DNA of 32,137 bases from Prorocentrum cordatum (taxonomy: Eukaryota > Sar > Dinophyceae > Prorocentrales > Prorocentraceae), in NCBI GenBank assembly GCA_963575745.1, contig CAUYUJ010016133.1, forward strand, positions 262,482 to 294,618. Direction: 5' to 3'. The notes under the pieces are model-generated. The model was not told where the DNA came from and searched no databases. It was given only the letters and a program-made list of their open reading frames with translations. Each line of letters starts with the position of its first letter. The first letter of the stretch is position 1. The translations under genes and the position numbers were made by a program. This document shows, one piece after another, positions 16,508 to 25,519 of this stretch.

Positions 16508-16527
16508 CCAGGTGCTACAGCACCTGG
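16508..16527 (+). other. 3' hairpin 2 after RT-type ORF
   Basis: CCAGGTGCT (16508-16516) pairs with AGCACCTGG (16519-16527). The surrounding unit (GTCGTCC ... GTCCTTTTGT) repeats the one at 16389-16450. The stem base pair T16396-A16412 of hairpin 1 is A16510-T16525 here. Some LINE RTs are known to recognise a 3' stem-loop of their own RNA; a like role here is inference. Confidence 0.55.
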
Positions 16528-16559
16528 GGCAGGCCTCGTCGTCCTTTTGTTGGCCAGTG

Positions 16560-17195
16560 TGTCTTGCGCGTCTTCCGTGCCGCACGCATGCCAGGCACCC
16601 CGCTTCAGGGGGAAGATGCGCGCAGTGATGCATATGGGAGGGCGCTAGGGCTGTGGTTTGCCCTCGCCCCTCGCTGGCCCGTGCCCGGGCGTGTGCGTGC
16701 GCGTACGCGTTTCGTGTAGGGCCGCACGGTGCCTCGTGGGCTTTCGCCCCCTTTTTTCTTTCCGTGGTGCGTGTCTGGGGCTCCGCTCCTGACGCCAGCA
16801 CTTGTTTGCCCGCCACTCGCCGCTTGTCCTCTTGTGCAGTCGAGGGCAAGGGGCTCCTGATGGTGGCGCCTCCGCCTAACTCTGGCGGTCCTTTAGGCGG
16901 TCACCTGTCGTGGGCCCGTTTTCCCCTCTGGCCGAGGGCTGTGGCACTGTGCCTGGCGCGCCGTCGGCCCCCGTCCAGGTGTAGCAGGGCCCCCTTGGGC
17001 CCTGTGTGCCTGTGAGGGGCCACCCAGGGGTGGGTCTCTGCTGCCTGGTCTCGCGGAGCGCCCAGGCACACCCACCCCTCGCTGGTTTCCGAGCCGACCG
17101 TCCGTACAGTTGTTTCGGCGCGGCTGCCCCCTCAGGGCCTCGCCCACCCTGAGCGGTGTACGTGGGCTGCAGCATGGCCCCATGCAAAAAAAATC
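16560..17195. other. No gene recognised
   Basis: GT/GC-rich DNA following the second RT element. Short frames on both strands lack any motif. It may be the remaining 3' untranslated part of the element in its first part. Confidence 0.25.
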
Positions 17196-17230
17196 CTCCT
17201 CCTCCTCCTCCTCCTCCTCCCCCTCCTCCC
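17196..17230. repeat. Short (CTC)n tract
   Basis: An imperfect CTC/CCT run after an A8 stretch. Confidence 0.7.
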
Positions 17231-17467
17231 TCGATCCTCCCCTTCCCCCCCTCCGCCCCTTCTCGCCGCCGCCGCCGCTGCCGACGCCCGGGCCGAGGAC
17301 GACGTCTGCATGCAGTACAGCGTACGCGTGGGGGGCGTCTGCGTGGCGACGCTGCCGTTCACGACAGGCGGGCACCGCACGCGCCGCCGCTCCCGGCACC
17401 GCCCACGCGACGACGTGGACTGTTGTGACCACGGCGACGCCGAGGGCGAGCGCGAGTCCAGGCCTGG

Positions 17468-17776
17468 GGCCTCCTAGATGGGGTCGGAGCAGATGGGGTC
17501 GGAGGATCGCGCCGCATCGCCGATGCATCGGCGAGGCATCGGCAATGCATCGATGACGATCGACGATGCATCGGCGATGCATCGGCGAGGCGTCGGCGAC
17601 GTCGGGCAGCTCGATGTGGAGCCCACTCTGCCTCACGCCGACGTCGCCGATGCCTCGCCGATGCATCGCCGATGCATCGTCGATGCGTCACCGATGCATT
17701 GCCGATGCATCGCCGATGGATCGGCGATGCCGCGCGATCCTCAGACCCCATCTACTCGGACCCCATCCAGGAGGCC
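17468..17776. mobile_element. 309-bp near-perfect hairpin element, copy 2 (family B)
   Basis: The left arm (17468-17605) and right arm (17638-17776) are near reverse complements along about 138 bases, from GGCCTCCT-GATGGGGTC at the outer ends through GGATCGCGC-GCATCG and many GATGCATCGGC variants to CGGCGACGTCGG at the 32-base loop (17606-17637). The loop, beginning GCAGCTCGATGTGGAGCCC, is related to the middle of the smaller copy at 543-690. A transcript would fold into a long double-stranded hairpin. No clear target-site duplication; there is no protein coding potential beyond repeat by-products. Confidence 0.7.
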
Positions 17777-17927
17777 TCCAGCGACGACGGCGGGAAGGAC
17801 GAGGACGGCCGGAGGGCGATGTTCCCACAGGTTGGGCGTGAGCGGGCGCGTGAAGAAGCACCCGTGGCCAGCGCCCTCGAGGGGCCAAAAGTGCGAGTCC
17901 TGCCACGAGTGGGAGGGAGGAGGAGGA

Positions 17928-17950
17928 GGAGGAGGAGGAGGAGGAGGAGA
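17928..17950. repeat. Short (GGA)n run
   Basis: About seven GGA triplets. Confidence 0.7.
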
Positions 17951-18411
17951 TGAGTAGGTCTTGACATGAGTACGATAGGGTATGAGTGATTACGAGTGTG
18001 AGGGAGTCGGAGTATGAGTGAGTCTCTGTGCATTTTGTTCAGACACTGTCTGCACGAATTGGCTAGTGCTTCTTGCTTGGTGCCCCCAGTTTTCGCCGGG
18101 TGCCCGCTCGTGTTCGCCTCGTGCCTGGGCGGGCGCCGGGCGGAAACCCTGGGAACACATTCAACGGCTTAAGCAGACAAGTAATATCCCCTAAACGCAA
18201 GCACTGGTCAGGTTTTTTAGGGTGTGAGGGGAAACGCCCTCGGCATTGTACATCCGATCCTCGACCCTCGATCGGTTCTCCTCGTCCTCCTGTTCCTCTT
18301 GGGTGCTGGCCTCTTAGCCATTGGCCAGCGGCCACTGGGTTGCTCCTTCTCGCCACCACCTCCTCGTCATTCTCCTCCCCCCCTTACCAGGGCGAGGGAG
18401 GGAGGCAGAGC
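17951..18411. other. No gene recognised
   Basis: Begins with a GAGTACGA/GAGTATGAGT-rich stretch (about 17955-18025), then mixed sequence. Open frames carry no recognisable motif. Confidence 0.25.
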
Positions 18412-18540
18412 AGGAGGGAGGAGCAGGAGGAGGAGGAGGACGAAAAGGGATCCAGGCCGCGGAGTTTGCGTGAGCATGATCCTCCTCCTCCTCCTCCTCC
18501 TCCTCCTCCTCCTCCTCCTCCTCCTCCTCCTTCTCCTCCT
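18412..18540. repeat. GAG run followed by CTC run
   Basis: A purine run (about 18412-18446) and a pyrimidine run (18480-18540) lie 35 bases apart and are mutually complementary, so they could pair. Confidence 0.65.
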
Positions 18541-18726
18541 TTCTGGGCCGAGGCTTCCCGAGGCATCCGGGGGCCTGTGCGGGCCCCACGGATCCACTCG
18601 GGCCCTTGGTGCGTGCGTGCGGGTGGGGGGGCGGCACAGGGGGCACAGGTGTCCATATCCTTCGCCTGCCGAGGTCCCCGAAGATGGAGCCCCAGGCGGT
18701 GGTTCTCGTCCCGCCAGACGGTGCGT

Positions 18727-19040
18727 CGGTGGCAAACCATGGGGGGAGCCTGGCACAGAGTCTGAATTCCGTCTTTCGCGTCGGCTCGCGTGGATTAGCG
18801 TCTGGAGTCGACGAGATAGCACCAATTTAGCGTCGATGTAGCGTCGATTTAGCGTCGATGTAGCGTCGATTTAGCGTCGGCTGCTCTGCTGCATGGCCGC
18901 TGGCTTCGGTGGCAAATCATGGGAGCTTGGCATACCCTTTCAAGTTCATCGTCAGCGTCGACTGGCCTCGATCAGCGTCTGGAGTCGATGAGATAGCGCC
19001 AATGTAGCGCCGACTTAGCGTCGGTTAGCGTCGGTTCGCA
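18727..19040. repeat. 180-bp tandem duplication with TTAGCGTCGATG sub-repeats
   Basis: CGGTGGCAAA-CATGG starts each copy (18727 and 18907). Both later carry AGCGTCTGGAGTCGA-GAGATAGC. Copy 1 ends in five 12-base units of the type TTAGCGTCGATG (about 18826-18880); copy 2 has three diverged ones (about 18990-19035). Confidence 0.7.
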
Positions 19041-19290
19041 AGAGCCGACAAGAGACAAGATGGTACAGGAGGCTCCCGTGAGTTGCCACCGAAGCTGGCT
19101 GCGGCGATCCGCTCCCCGCGCCGAAGCGGCCTCACAGGGGCTCCCCTTGGAGAAGCTTACCACTTGTATGCTCCTCCGCCCTCCATCTGTGTAGTGGTGG
19201 CAGGCCTTGATCCCCGAGGGCCTGGGGGCCCTGGACTGGGCCGCGAGACCGTCGAACGATCCCAGATTGTAACAAGACTGTCCCGAGGAA

Positions 19291-19444
19291 GTCCTCCTCC
19301 TCCTCCTCCTCCTCCTCCTCCTCCTCCTCCTCCTCCTCCTCCTCCTCCTCCTCCGCCTCCTCCTCCTCCTCCTCCTCCTCCTCCTCCTCCTCCTCCTCCT
19401 CCTCCTCCTCCTCCTCCTCCTCCTCCTCCTCCTCCTCCTCCTCC
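19291..19444. repeat. (CTC)n tract, about 150 bp
   Basis: An almost perfect CTC run with a single CCG interruption. It faces a GGA/GAG run at 19568-19770 across a 124-base spacer. Confidence 0.9.
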
Positions 19445-19567
19445 CCTTCCGGCGACCAGCCAGGGTAGGACACGCCGCGTGCGGCGTGACGCGCGCCCCT
19501 GGCGGTGGATGGGCGGCGCGCTCGGCTCGCGGGCACCGCCGCGCCGCCAGGGCCCGCCCAGGTGAGC

Positions 19568-19770
19568 CAGGAGGGGGAGCAGGAGGAGGAGGGGAGGGGA
19601 GGAGGAGGAGGAGGGGAGGAGGAGGAGGAGGAGGAGGAGGAGGAGGAGGAGGAGGAGGAGAGGAGGAGGGGAGGAGGAGGGGAGGAGGAGGAGGAGGAGG
19701 AGGAGTAGGAGGAGGAAGAGGAGGGGGAGGAGGAGAAGGAAGAGAAGGAGGAGAAGGAAAAGAAGGATAA
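19568..19770. repeat. (GGA)n tract facing the CTC tract
   Basis: A purine-only run with GGGG and AAG interruptions, complementary to 19291-19444. The two could form the arms of a large cruciform or hairpin. Confidence 0.85.
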
Positions 19771-19919
19771 GAAGACAAAGTTCGAGGTACAGCAGTCGGC
19801 TTCGCGGACGTCCCAGGCGAAAGTTCCATGTTGCAAGCGAAGGTTGCCCTCGACCCGTGCAGCTGCCACGCGTGGCCAAGCGAGTGGTATCCGAGCGCCG
19901 TCCTCCGTCCGTGCAGCTT

Positions 19920-20480
19920 CTGCAGGCTCTCAAGGCGAATGTGCGCGGCGCGCAGGCGAGACCGGGCAGGCAGGCGGACCGATCGAGTCGGTGCGCGGCC
20001 CAGAGTCGGGCGCGGCTGTGTTGAACCTCAGGCATCACTGCTGGAGCCCGGGTGAACATTGCACGACGTCTTCTTCGTGTTCGAGGAGGTCACTGTCTAC
20101 ACTCACTTCATAGCATTCGGTCTCAAGGTACTCCGTCGCAACGCTGCGCAGGTAGTCGTCCACTCTCGCTGCGGGCCGTTCGCGTGCTCGTCCAGCCCCA
20201 GGACAAGCTGCAGGCGGGTGCCAACGCAATACTCTTGCAGGCCAGTTGCCCGCCATCGTGCCTACTCGATGAGTCAGCCTGTAATGCCGTCGTAGCAAGT
20301 TGACGCCCCAGTCTTTCATTTGATATGAACGGTGTGAGGGCAGCCCCCATTGTGAAAAGGAGTCCCCATCCATCCTCGTAACTGTTGAAACCCATGTGCG
20401 CGGCGTTGAGGCGTGGGGCCCACGTTGAAAAGAAGCCACCCGCAATTCTCGAAGCTGCTGCAAGCTTATCTAAGACGCAT
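19920..20480. repeat. ~82-bp family units, array 2 (diverged)
   Basis: Two segments (about 19928-19965 and 20385-20480) carry GAATGTGCGCGGCG-GCAGGCGAG and CCATGTGCGCGGCGTTGAGGCG with the typical TTGAAAA, CCACCCGC and AGCTGCTGCAAGCTT blocks. The sequence between is too diverged to divide into units. A 142-codon minus-strand frame here (20035-20463) is not recognised. Confidence 0.45.
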
Positions 20481-20639
20481 ACGGCGAATCACCGGCCTTT
20501 TAGGATCCGCCTATGTGGCCAACCGATTGGGCAAAGTTTGGCCACGCTGTTGAACCCTGCGTTCCCCCAGCCGTTGTGGAAACCATTCGGGGAACACGTG
20601 GGGGAGGAAGGGGAGGATAAGGAGAGGGAGGAACAAGGA

Positions 20640-21800
20640 TGATGAGTTCTTCTGTCATTATTGAGGCCTCCTGGGAGCTTCCTGGGGGCCTCTTGGAGGC
20701 CTCGTGGGGGCCTCCTTGGGCCTCCTGGGGCCATTGGGGCTTCTTGGGTATCTCTTTGGCCGTCTTACGGCGTTCATCGCCCATCTGACTCCGTCGTGCG
20801 GGCTTCTCTGGGCCGTCATGGGGCCCTCTTGGGACGCTTCAGGCCCGTCTTGACAGCCATCTTGGGCGTCTTGGAGACATATTGGGACGTCTTGGGGCTT
20901 TGGGGTGACCGTCTTGGGAGCCCCTTCAGCCATCCTGGGGCCATATTGGAGGCCTCATGGACGATCTCGGGGCAAGCTTGGGAGTTTCTTGGGCAGTTTT
21001 GGGCAGTCGAAAGGCCGTTTTGAAGCAAATGCGAAAATCGTCCAAAGCCAAAGGAGCATCAATGATTTTGGTATCGTCGGGCCTTCTTGGAGGCCCTTTT
21101 GGATGCCTCTCGGGCCGTCTTGGAGGCCTCTTTGGGGGCCTCTCGGGTCGCCTTGTGCAGTCTTGGAGCCATCTTGGGCCGTCTTGGGTGCATCTTGGGG
21201 CGTACTGTGTGCATGTTGGAGCCACCTGGGGATCTCTTGGGGCCATCTCGGCCGTCTTGGATGCATATTGGCCACCTTGGAGGCCGTCTGGAAGCCATCT
21301 GGAGCGAAAAAGTCAAGGAGACAGGCAGCTGGCGCGCTGTGCCGAAGACTCTTGGGGCGGAAGGCTCGGATGTTTGGTTCGTGTTCCATCTCTTGGGCTC
21401 CTTTTGGGGCAGTCTTGGGGCCCTCTGGGGCAGTTGTGTGAACCTCTGGGGCCGTCTTGGGTGCCTGTTGGGCCGTTTTGGGGCCCTCTTGGAGGCCTCT
21501 TGGGCCGTCTTGGGGCGATCTTGGGGCCTCGGTGGCCGTCTGGGAGCGGCGAGAAGGCGAAAAGGCGAGAACACCAAGAGCCTTCAAAAACCAGAAGAAC
21601 ATCAATGATTTTGGCCTCTTGGGGACCTCCTGGGAGGCCTCTTGGAGGCCCGGGTGTCTTGGAGGCCTCTTGGGCCGTCTGGGGGCCATCTTGAGCGTTC
21701 TGGAATCCATCGCTCGACGAACCAGGGCCATTTTGGACAGTCTATAAGGGCCTCTTGGGGCCCCCTTGGCCCGTCATGGGGCCTTCTTCGGCCCTTACAA
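20640..21800. repeat. GGGCCGTCTTGG degenerate repeat field
   Basis: The 1.1 kb is built from about 15-base variants of GGGCCGTCTTGGAGGCC. A higher-order layer is visible: CATCAATGATTTTGG occurs at about 21057 and again at about 21600, and GTCATTATTGAGGCCTCCTGG at about 20655 is a diverged third start; each is preceded by a short A-rich CGAAAA/CCAAAAG segment. All frames are long and open because the repeat lacks stops, so none is called as a gene. Confidence 0.7.
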
Positions 21801-21841
21801 GTTCACGCGCCACCACTTCCCGGAACCTGGGGGGTACGCGA

Positions 21842-21874
21842 CAAGCCCCAAGAGGGTTCGAAATTTGGGGCTTG
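21842..21874. repeat. 10-bp-arm perfect hairpin
   Basis: CAAGCCCCAA (21842-21851) pairs with TTGGGGCTTG (21865-21874) around a 13-base loop containing GGTTCGAAAT. It was considered as a tRNA arm and rejected. Confidence 0.5.
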
Positions 21875-21949
21875 GGCCCCTGAGAGACTCTTCAGGAGTG
21901 AGGATTGCGGCTTAGAGAATTAGGCAAAGCACCTGAGGACGCGCCGACT

Positions 21950-22370
21950 CCGTGCCCAGAGACACGGTGGCGGATAAGACGAATATGCGAAGTGCTCGGG
22001 CGAGAGCCATGTGTTGAAAATGACCTACATCAATCCTAGAGGCAGCTGAAAACGTGTAAGACGAATGTGCGCTGCGAAGAGTAAGGTCCCTGGCTGGAAA
22101 ACGACCCCTCCTCACCATCCTTGAAACTGCTGCAAGCTGTTAGCACGAATATGCGCGGCATTCAGGCGGGAGCCCCATGTCAATGACGACCCTTGCTCCG
22201 GCCGTGGATATGTTGCAGACTTGTGAGATGAATGTGTGCGGCGTGGAGGCTTGAGCAGCATTTGAAAACGACCCCCTTTCACTCATGGAGCTGTCGCAAA
22301 ATTCAAGCTTCAGGGTCATCGGTGGTGAGGATGTCTGAGGCGAAAGGCACGTTCCGCCCGACGGACACGA
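21950..22370. repeat. ~82-bp family units, array 3, with spacer leading to GAG tract
   Basis: Units with GAATATGCG, GAATGTGCGCTGCG, GAATATGCGCGGC and GAATGTGTGCGGCG begin near 21979, 22060, 22146 and 22228. The array ends in AAGCTTCAGGGTCATC...GTCTGAGGCGAAA (22303-22370), related to 5034-5100, and then a purine tract, repeating the order seen at 4614-5224. Confidence 0.6.
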
Positions 22371-22383
22371 CGTGGGGATGCAA

Positions 22384-22690
22384 GAGGAGGACGCGGAGGA
22401 GGAGGGGGCGAAGGAGGGGGAGGAGACGGAGGAGGGGGGGGAGGGGAAGGTGGATGGGAAGGTTGAGGAGGAGGGTGGGGGGGAGGGGGAGTAGGACGGG
22501 AGGAAAGGAGGACAAAGAGGAGGAGGAGGAGAAGGAGGAGGAAAAGGAGGATGAGGGGTGGGAGAAGTGGCACGAGGGGGATGATCAGGAGGGCGAGGGG
22601 GAGACGGACGAGATGGAGAACGAGGAGGAGGAGGAGGAGGAGGAGGAGGAGGAGGAGGAGGGGGAGGAGGAGGATGGGGAGGAGGAGGGG
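22384..22690. repeat. GAG/GGA purine tract
   Basis: A mostly purine run with ACG and TGG interruptions. Glu/Arg/Gly-rich and Pro/Leu/Ser-rich frames are by-products. Confidence 0.8.
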
Positions 22691-23072
22691 GAGGAGGATC
22701 GGCACGATGATGGCGGCGGCGACGGCGACGCCGCCAGGGATCTGCCTTGCGTCGCGGAGCCTGCTGCCCGTGCCGACCTTCCTGCACTTCCTGTTCGCGA
22801 TTCCCTGCGGTGCCGGGAGGGGGGGCGTCGCGTGGGGGCACGGCGGCGACGGAGGAAGCGAGGGAGAGGGGGGAGAAGGGCGAGCAGAGGGAGGAGGGGG
22901 AGGGGAAGTTGGTCGCCAGGAGGCTCTGGAGCCCCGCAGAGTCCCCGGACATGCCGAGAGCTCCCCCAGGCAGGAGTGCCCCAAGAGCCCGAGAGGGGGG
23001 GGCACAACCCCAACCACACGAGTTAAGCGCAGCCCCAACCTCACAAGATATCGAGACATGCACCCACTGGTT

Positions 23073-23073
<1 letters not shown>
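22691..23073. other. No gene recognised
   Basis: GC- and purine-rich sequence between the GAG tract and the GAC tract. Open on both strands, with no motif. Confidence 0.25.
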
Positions 23074-23127
<54 letters not shown>

Positions 23128-23310
23128 CGATGTAGACGACGCCTGGCGCTAGCAAACGACGACGAGGAGGACGACGAAGACGACGACGACGATGTGCCCC
23201 ACTCGCCCGCCCGACGGCCTCACGACGACGACGCCGACGACGAGGACGACGACGAGCACGACGACGACGACGACGACGACGACGCCGCCCCCCGACGACC
23301 ACGACGACGA
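23074..23310. repeat. (GAC)n tracts
   Basis: A near-perfect GAC run (23074-23126, about 17 units) followed after about 30 bases by a second, imperfect run (about 23157-23310). Confidence 0.85.
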
Positions 23311-23427
23311 CGACCACCTTACGAACATGTGGTTTAAGGAGCTGGTGTAACCTTCAGCTTGTACCTCCCTCTCCCGCGTACCTGGCCTAGGCACCAACCC
23401 CCTTGTCGGGCGGTTTTTGGCACAGGT

Positions 23428-23619
23428 TCGGGGGCGGAAAATAGGGGGGTGATGACTAGGAAGGGTGGATATCATGGCGGGGGCCATGATATTTCCCCAG
23501 ATTTCATGGCGCCTCTTCTTGTTCCATTACGTCCCTGGCCCCCCCGCTGGGCCGCGCACATGCCGCCGGTCATGATTTGCACCCCCCCTCTTGGACACCC
23601 CCATTTTGGCCGCTCCCGA
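23428..23619. mobile_element. 192-bp short inverted-repeat element, copy 2 (family A)
   Basis: Closely matches 300-492 over its full length with the same outer limits. The internal stem GATATCATGG (23468-23477) and CCATGATAT (23484-23492) is kept, with one end mismatch. The flanks CAGGT and GAAGT match at only 3 of 5 positions, so a duplication is not demonstrable for this copy. Confidence 0.6.
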
Positions 23620-23737
23620 GAAGTCGTTTGCGATGCAAGCCTTCCGCTGTCAAGGCGAAGCGTGGGAAGATCAGCGCCGGTGCCGTTGTCGCTACACCTG
23701 GGCCTGCACCAGCCCCAGGGGAGCTGCGAGGAAGTCT

Positions 23738-24476
23738 CGGGCGAGAGCGCCGCTTGCGAGCATGAGGACGCATCTTTCGGGGCGCGTGGGAGTAACCTGT
23801 GAGGGCATATCGAGCGGGAGCCATTGTCCCTCAAACTGAGTGAGTTGCTTGGAAGTCTTGAACAAGAGCGTCACTCTTGAGTTTGAATGCGTCTTTGGCC
23901 GAGGCGTCTCGCAGAAAATTGTGAGAGCATCGGACGGAAGCCGTTGTCGTCGTAGTTGGGCTTTCGCCAAGGTCATTGACTTGCGAGGTCGCCCAGGCGA
24001 GAGCGTCATTCCTGAGTTTGGGGGCTTCTCTCGTCAGGGCGTCTCGGAGAAAGCCTGGGGAAGCATCGAGCGAGAGCTGCTGTCGTCACGGGTGGACACC
24101 TACGCCAAGTGGAATGAATGACGTGGAAATCCTGGGCGAGAGCGCTAGTCCTGAGTTTGGGGGGCCTTTGTGGCCAGCGCATCTCGGAGTAACTCGAGCG
24201 CGAGCCGGTGTCGTCTCTATGTGGGCCTTTGCCCACTTGACGGAGCTCCTTGGACGCCTCGGGCGAGAGCGATGTTCCTGAGTTTGGGGGGCCTCTGTGG
24301 CCAGCGCAGCTCGGCGTAACTCGAGCGCGGGCCGGTGTCGTCTCATGTGGGCCGTTGCCCACTCGACTGGGCTGTGCTTGGACGCCTCGGGCGAGGGCGG
24401 CATCCCGGGCCTCGCCAGCCAGGGCCCAGGGCGTCTCGGAGCAAATGGTAGGGAAGTCTCGAGCGGGAGCCATCGT
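23738..24476. repeat. 121-139-bp tandem array, six units
   Basis: The anchor GGGCGAGAGCG recurs at about 23741, 23862 (diverged), 23997, 24136, 24263 and 24391, giving steps of 121, 135, 139, 127 and 128. Units share CCTGAGTTTGGGGG, GTCTCGGAG, CTCGAGCG-GAGCC and GTTGTCGTCGTAGTTGGGC blocks. The last unit is interrupted by element D copy 2. The 90-100-codon frames here span the repeats and are not called. Confidence 0.7.
24472..24476. repeat. 5-bp target-site duplication of element D copy 2 (left)
   Basis: ATCGT precedes the element; ATCGT at 24679-24683 follows it. Joining the flanks restores a unit matching 23938-23960 of the array. Confidence 0.55.
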
Positions 24477-24678
24477 GCAGGAGGGGAAAAAACACACAGA
24501 CACAATGAATCGTCGATCCCCAGGAAAGTAGGGGCACACAATGAATCGTCAATCCCCAGGAAAGCATGGGAAACTACGCGGAGTGGCGGGGCAGACAGGA
24601 GCCCAGGAAATATTGGAAAAATCTGGGGCATCCTGTCATTTGTTTGTATTTATTTGTGTGTGTCCCAGGGCCCCTTGA
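24477..24678. mobile_element. Dispersed short element, copy 2 (family D)
   Basis: Same ends as copies 1 and 3 (GCAGGAGGGGAAAA... to ...GGGCCCCTTGA). It is longer because CACAATGAATCGTC-ATCCCC is duplicated internally (24501 and 24537, 36-base step). Inserted inside the older 121-139-bp tandem array with a 5-base ATCGT duplication. Non-coding. Confidence 0.7.
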
Positions 24679-24780
24679 ATCGTCGTCGTAGCTGGGCCTT
24701 CAAGGGCCAGGATGTCCAGCCCGCGCTCGACCGGGAGCCTCGCTGGCATACAAAAAAAAAGCGGGCGTGGAGGAGAGAGC

Positions 24781-24892
24781 GCCTCCTCCTCCTCCTCCCT
24801 CCTCCTCCTCCTCCTCCTCCTCCTCCTCCTCCTCCTCCTCCTCCTCCCCCTCCTCCTCCTCCCCCTCCTCCTCCTCCCCCTCCTCCTCCAGA
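24781..24892. repeat. (CTC)n tract
   Basis: CTC/CCT run with several CCCC interruptions. Confidence 0.85.
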
Positions 24893-25320
24893 GCCGTTTC
24901 CAGAGATCAACGGCCCTCATTCCCCAGAATGCAACAACGACGGCGGGGCGACGAGGCGACGTCGTCGTTTGCTGGCGGCGAGGGGGGAGGGGGGGAAGGT
25001 CGGCCATCTGGATCGATCTTTCAGCGACTCGTAGCCGTCGTGGACCGCTCCAAGGGCCTCGGGGCCCTCTGCCCCCCCCCCGATGCGTCCACCCGGATGC
25101 CATGGGACCCCCTCCCCCCATCCCTGCCCCCCGACTTGTCGGGAAGAGGGGGGAAGGGACCAGTGGGGCGGGTGCGGGGCCCTCGCGCGCCGAGGAGGGG
25201 GGCGGGACACCCTCCCTGCCCCCCGCTCGGCCGAGAATGGCGGATGTGGCGCGCCAGCCTGAAGATTCGAAGTCGCCCTCCATGCTGAAGCAGTAGAGCA
25301 CCGCACGGCTGGTTCTGATA
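24893..25320. other. No gene recognised
   Basis: GC-rich, mixed-composition DNA with runs of C and G. Open frames on both strands show no motif. Confidence 0.25.
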
Positions 25321-25352
25321 TTTTGACTGTGTGCTCTTCTTGAGCGAATCCA

Positions 25353-25487
25353 GGGGCACCCTGCAATGTCAAGCCCACGACCTGCTCCAGAATAGATGTG
25401 TACATATATATATATATGTTACAAGTAGCAAAGCTCTGGGAGCTTTGTTGTTCGTGGGTATACTTAAGGATACCCTGGAAGTGCCCC
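25353..25487. repeat. AT-richer island with nested hairpins
   Basis: GGGGCAC (25353-25359) and GTGCCCC (25481-25487) are inverted. Inside are an ACATATATATATATATGT palindrome (about 25402-25419), CAAAGCTC (25429-25436) with GAGCTTTG (25440-25447) around TGG, and GGGTAT (25456-25461) with ATACCC (25470-25475). No clear target-site duplication. It may be a degraded inverted-repeat element. Confidence 0.4.
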
Positions 25488-25519
25488 CAAAGGCCCAAGA
25501 AGAAGTAGCCAGATGCCAG

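Noticed and set aside
20640-21800. Proteins of 170-260 codons on both strands
   Set aside because: The degenerate repeat lacks stop codons in every frame; the translations are just the repeat.
21842-21874. GGTTCGAAAT loop as a possible tRNA T-loop
   Set aside because: The stem is 10 bp with a 13-base loop, unlike the 5-bp/7-base T-arm, and no other tRNA arms are present.
23590-23615. CATTTTGGC as part of a dinoflagellate spliced leader
   Set aside because: Only nine bases match. The rest of the leader is absent, and the match lies inside the family A element.
23738-24476. CRISPR-like or coding array
   Set aside because: The whole 121-139-base unit is repeated; there are no short repeats with unique spacers. 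Frames do not persist between units.
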